This document shows, in pieces, positions 61,283-64,000 of a stretch of DNA of 64,000 bases. This DNA is from DASRFA01 sp035651755 (lineage in GTDB: Bacteria > Desulfobacterota > Binatia > UBA12015), in contig DASRFA010000060.1 in the NCBI GenBank assembly GCA_035651755.1, positions 468,407 through 532,406 of the forward strand, given 5' to 3'. The position numbers and the translations under genes were made by a program. Position 1 is the stretch's first letter. Every line of letters begins with the position of its first letter. The notes below the pieces were generated by a model. The model was not told the DNA's origin. It did not search any database and was given only the letters and a program-made list of their open reading frames with translations.

Positions 61283-62149
61283 CTACCTCTGGCGCCCGGC
61301 CTTCGCGGCGACTGCCGCCGGGGCGCGGTCGGCGATTGCGGCGACGAGGCTGCCGAGCTTCGGGTGCTCGGGGACGATGTCGGACGCGATGTCGACGTCG
61401 GCGAGCGCGACGGCGGCGCTGGGGCCGATGGCAGCGACGACGATTCTTTCACGCAGGGCGGCGAGCACGGCGTCCTCCCGGCGGTCGTCGCGTGCGATCG
61501 CACGCAGGTGGTCGAGCTGCACGGCGGTCGTGAACACCGCGACGTCCGCTTCGCCGGCGGCGATGCGAGCGACGGCAGCGCGGAGCGGGCGCGTGTCCTC
61601 CGGCAGCGCCCAGGCGTACACCGGCACGCGGAGGACGTCGGCTCCGCGCTCCGCGAGGCCGGCCAGCAGCTCGGGGTTCGAGCGGCCGTACTCCTGCACG
61701 GCGACGCGGCGGCCGCGGACGGGGAGCTCCCGGTCGATCGCGGCGAGGAGCTCGCGCCAGGTGTTGGGCTCGGGGACGAGGAGAGTGGGCGCGAGACCGA
61801 GCTCGCGCAGCGCGGCGACCGGCTTCGGACCGCGCGCCACGATCGCGATGCGCCCGAGCTGCGCGGCGAGATCCTTCGGCTCGCAGCGCGGCGCGAGAGC
61901 CGCGACCAGCGCGCGCGTCCCGACGCCGGTGAGCAGCACGAGCACGTCGACCTCCCGGCGCTCGAGGCGCGCGAGGAGCTCGAGCGCCGGCGCCTGGTCC
62001 GCGAGGGGTACCTCGCGCATCGCCGGAGCGGAGATCACGGTCGCGCCGTGGCGTCCGAGCATGCGCGCGATCTCGGCGGCGCGGCGGCTCTCGAATGCGA
62101 CGATGCGGAGCGCGGCGAGCGCGCCGGCGGGCTCGTCGTCCGGTCCCAA
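61283..62149 (-). CDS. hemD: Uroporphyrinogen-III synthase
   Basis: A 288-residue two-domain alpha/beta protein closing the tetrapyrrole ring with inversion of ring D. Family-type strands: RIVAFESRRAAEIARMLGRH, VLVLLTGVGTRALV, RVAVQEYG and VAVFTTAVQLDHL, which fit HemD despite low sequence conservation. TTG start two bases after the ppk stop. The heme series here lacks hemA, B, C, F/N and H. Confidence 0.85.
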   Translation of the reverse strand: MGPDDEPAGALAALRIVAFESRRAAEIARMLGRHGATVISAPAMREVPLADQAPALELLARLERREVDVLVLLTGVGTRALVAALAPRCEPKDLAAQLGRIAIVARGPKPVAALRELGLAPTLLVPEPNTWRELLAAIDRELPVRGRRVAVQEYGRSNPELLAGLAERGADVLRVPVYAWALPEDTRPLRAAVARIAAGEADVAVFTTAVQLDHLRAIARDDRREDAVLAALRERIVVAAIGPSAAVALADVDIASDIVPEHPKLGSLVAAIADRAPAAVAAKAGRQR

Positions 62150-62151
62150 GC

Positions 62152-64000
62152 TCAGGCGTTGCCCGCCACGGGACCGCCCGGAAGGAGCGGGTTCCCGGCG
62201 CCGACGGCGCGCGCCTTCTTCCGGAGCTTGGCGCGCTTGCCCTTCTTCTCCTTGCCCGGGCTCGGCGGCGGCGCGCCCGGCACGGCGGGCTCGGTCGTCA
62301 CGAGGGTCGCGGAGTCGGCGAACGCGTCGAGGAAGCGGAGGCGCTCGCCGCGCGCGAGCCGCATGAACGACTCCTGCGCGCTCAGCGGCTCCTCACCGGC
62401 CGCCGGCTCGACGCGCACCTCGGTGCCGTCGGACAGGAGCTCGCGCGCCTTCGCCGTGTCCGCCAGGTAGAGCGACAGGATCTCGCAGCGGACGCGGCGC
62501 TTCAGCACCGGGTCGTCGATCGGAAACAGCACCTCGACGCGCTTCCGCAGGTTCCGCGGCATCCAGTCCGCGCTGCCGAGCCAGACCTCCGGGTCGCCGG
62601 CGTTCTCGAACGAGAAGATGCGCGAGTGCTCGAGGAAGCGGCCGACGATCGAGCGCACGCGGATGTTCTCGCTCACGCCCGGAATACCGGGCCGGAGCGC
62701 GCAGATCCCGCGCACGATCAGATCGATCTTCACGCCCGCCTGCGACGCCTCGTAGAGCGCCTCGATGATGTCCGCCTCGAGGAGCGCGTTCATCTTCGCG
62801 ACGATGCGCGCGGGGCGTCCGGCGCGCGCGTGCTCGGCCTCGCGCCGGATGCGCTCGCACATCGCCTCCAGCATGTTGAACGGAGCGAGCAGGATGCGCT
62901 TCAAGCGCGGCTCGGGCGACAGCGACGTCAGCACGTTGAACACGTCGGCGACGTCGGAGGTGATGTCCGGGCGCGCGGTGATGAGCGCGAGGTCGTCGTA
63001 GAGGCGCGCGGTCGCCGGGTGGTAGTTCCCGGTGCCGAGGTGCGCGTAGCGCATGAGCCCTTCGTTCTCGGCGCGCACGAGCATCGAGAGCTTGCAGTGG
63101 GTCTTCAGGCCGACGAGCCCGTACACCACCTGCACGCCCGCGTCCTCGAGCCGGCGCGCCCAGCGGATGTTCGCCTCCTCGTCGAAGCGCGCCATCAGCT
63201 CGACGACGACCGTGACCTCCTTGCCGGCCTCCGCGGCGTCGATGAGCGCCTTCACGATGGGCGACTCGTCGCCCGTCCGGTACAGGGTCTGCTTGATCGC
63301 GAGGACGTTCGGATCGCGCGCCGCCTTCGAGACGAAGTCGACGACGGTGTTGAAGCTGTCGTACGGGTGGTGGAGCAGGACGTCGTTCCGCCGGATCGCC
63401 TCGAAGAAGGCGTCGGCCTCGACCGGCGGCGACTCGATCGGCGTGTAGGGCTCGTCCTTCAGGTCCGGTCGCGGCGTGTCGAGGTGGATGCGCATGATGC
63501 GCGCGAGGTTCACCGGGCCGTCGATCCGGTAGACCTCCTGCTCGCCGAGTTCGAAGTTCGCCTGCAGGTGGCCGACGAGCTCGGGCGACGCGTCGGTCTC
63601 GACCTCGAGCCGCACGGCCTCGCCCTTGCGGCGATTGCGGAGCTCGGCCTCGACCGCCGACATCATGTCGTCGGCCTCTTCCTCGTTGACGTAGAGGTTC
63701 GAGTTCCGGGTCACCCGGAAGGGCGCGGTCTCGACGACCTCGAGGCCGTGGAAGAGCTCTCCCGCGCAGCTCTGCACGAGGTCGGCGAGGAAGACGTAGC
63801 CGATCCGCCCGCTGTCCCCCGGCAGACGGACCAGGCGCGGCAGGACGCTCGGGACCGTCACGACCCCGAGCCGGCGGTTCACCTCGCCGTCCTCCTTGGT
63901 GTCGACGAGGACCGCGATGCAGAGCGCCGTGTTCCGCACGTGCGGGAACGGGTGGGCCGGGTCGACGGTGACCGGCGTCAGGACGGGCAGCAGCGAGCGT
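62152..64000 (-). CDS. ppk: Polyphosphate kinase Ppk1 (5' end outside window)
   Basis: The visible 615 residues cover most of Ppk1, which makes polyphosphate from ATP. AIKQTLYRTGDESPIVKALI, VELMARFDEEANIRWAR, GLKTHCKLSMLVR and AHLGTGNYHPATARLYDD contain the conserved Arg and His of the catalytic core; the autophosphorylated His is in KTHCK, with a second in TGNYH. The frame is open to the window end (upstream residues LTPVTVDPAHPFPH), so the N-terminal domain is outside. A basic C-terminal tail (KEKKGKRAKLRKKARAV) is unusual. Confidence 0.94.
   Translation of the reverse strand, partial: RSLLPVLTPVTVDPAHPFPHVRNTALCIAVLVDTKEDGEVNRRLGVVTVPSVLPRLVRLPGDSGRIGYVFLADLVQSCAGELFHGLEVVETAPFRVTRNSNLYVNEEEADDMMSAVEAELRNRRKGEAVRLEVETDASPELVGHLQANFELGEQEVYRIDGPVNLARIMRIHLDTPRPDLKDEPYTPIESPPVEADAFFEAIRRNDVLLHHPYDSFNTVVDFVSKAARDPNVLAIKQTLYRTGDESPIVKALIDAAEAGKEVTVVVELMARFDEEANIRWARRLEDAGVQVVYGLVGLKTHCKLSMLVRAENEGLMRYAHLGTGNYHPATARLYDDLALITARPDITSDVADVFNVLTSLSPEPRLKRILLAPFNMLEAMCERIRREAEHARAGRPARIVAKMNALLEADIIEALYEASQAGVKIDLIVRGICALRPGIPGVSENIRVRSIVGRFLEHSRIFSFENAGDPEVWLGSADWMPRNLRKRVEVLFPIDDPVLKRRVRCEILSLYLADTAKARELLSDGTEVRVEPAAGEEPLSAQESFMRLARGERLRFLDAFADSATLVTTEPAVPGAPPPSPGKEKKGKRAKLRKKARAVGAGNPLLPGGPVAGNA

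Overview
The window is 64 kb of very GC-rich bacterial chromosome with dense coding on both strands. Most genes use the start/stop overlaps typical of operons (ATGA, GTGA, TTGA). There are no rRNA genes, no tRNA genes I can recognise, no insertion sequences, no phage genes and no CRISPR array. The gene content suggests a Gram-negative, deltaproteobacterium-like lineage such as Binatota/Desulfobacterota B or Myxococcota. The supporting genes are an ISC iron-sulfur operon, SelA/SelB, a VKOR-DsbA fusion, RicT, a wax-ester-synthase-like protein, PhaR, methylmalonyl-CoA mutase, two sigma54-type AAA+ proteins, and a porin with lipoproteins. The lineage is inferred from gene content only.

Layout. 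0-12.8 kb holds cell-envelope genes: a glycine-rich protein, a TPR lipoprotein, a WS/DGAT-like protein with an ArsC-like reductase, a two-headed glycosyltransferase fusion coupled to a free copy of its own N-terminal domain, VKOR-DsbA, VanZ, a sigma54-type ATPase lacking GAFTGA, and a PpiC lipoprotein. 12.8-21.6 kb is lhr, a 2OG-Fe(II) oxygenase, selA and selB on the minus strand. 21.7-22.2 kb is a non-coding island with a 32-bp-arm palindrome and a consensus sigma54 promoter driving a 74-residue membrane protein. 22.4-27.5 kb is a tRNA nucleotidyltransferase followed by a nucleoside/sugar-type ABC transporter without a binding protein. 28-34 kb is the ISC operon iscS-iscU-iscA-hscB-hscA-fdx with an IscR-like gene at its end. 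34.2-49 kb carries coaE, ftsH, a nudix/DHH pair, a PEP-utilising-type protein, methylmalonyl-CoA mutase, exported proteins, a sigma54 activator, phaR and a universal stress protein. 49.1-54.2 kb is a Fur-FMN-binding-ApbE-membrane protein-porin cluster. 54.5-64 kb is one long minus-strand series, ppk-hemD-hemE-hemY-tmk-holB-ricT-metG.

Most notable points. (1) A compound hairpin repeat, built from modules I call A, B and C, occurs at 27.6, 54.2 and 61.2 kb, with an isolated A hairpin at 36.9 kb. Its stems change sequence between copies while mostly keeping base pairing. (2) At 49.7-54.2 kb a Fur gene precedes a flavinylation pair (FMN-binding protein plus ApbE), a His-containing membrane protein and a porin with a palindromic Fur-like box and a coupled 11-codon leader. 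This looks like an iron-controlled extracytoplasmic redox system. (3) A consensus -24/-12 promoter with an upstream palindrome controls a membrane microprotein, and a second -24/-12-like site precedes the window's only GAFTGA-bearing sigma54 activator.

Starts were chosen from operon overlaps, Shine-Dalgarno sites and family alignment from memory. All homology calls are by motif recognition; no searches were run.
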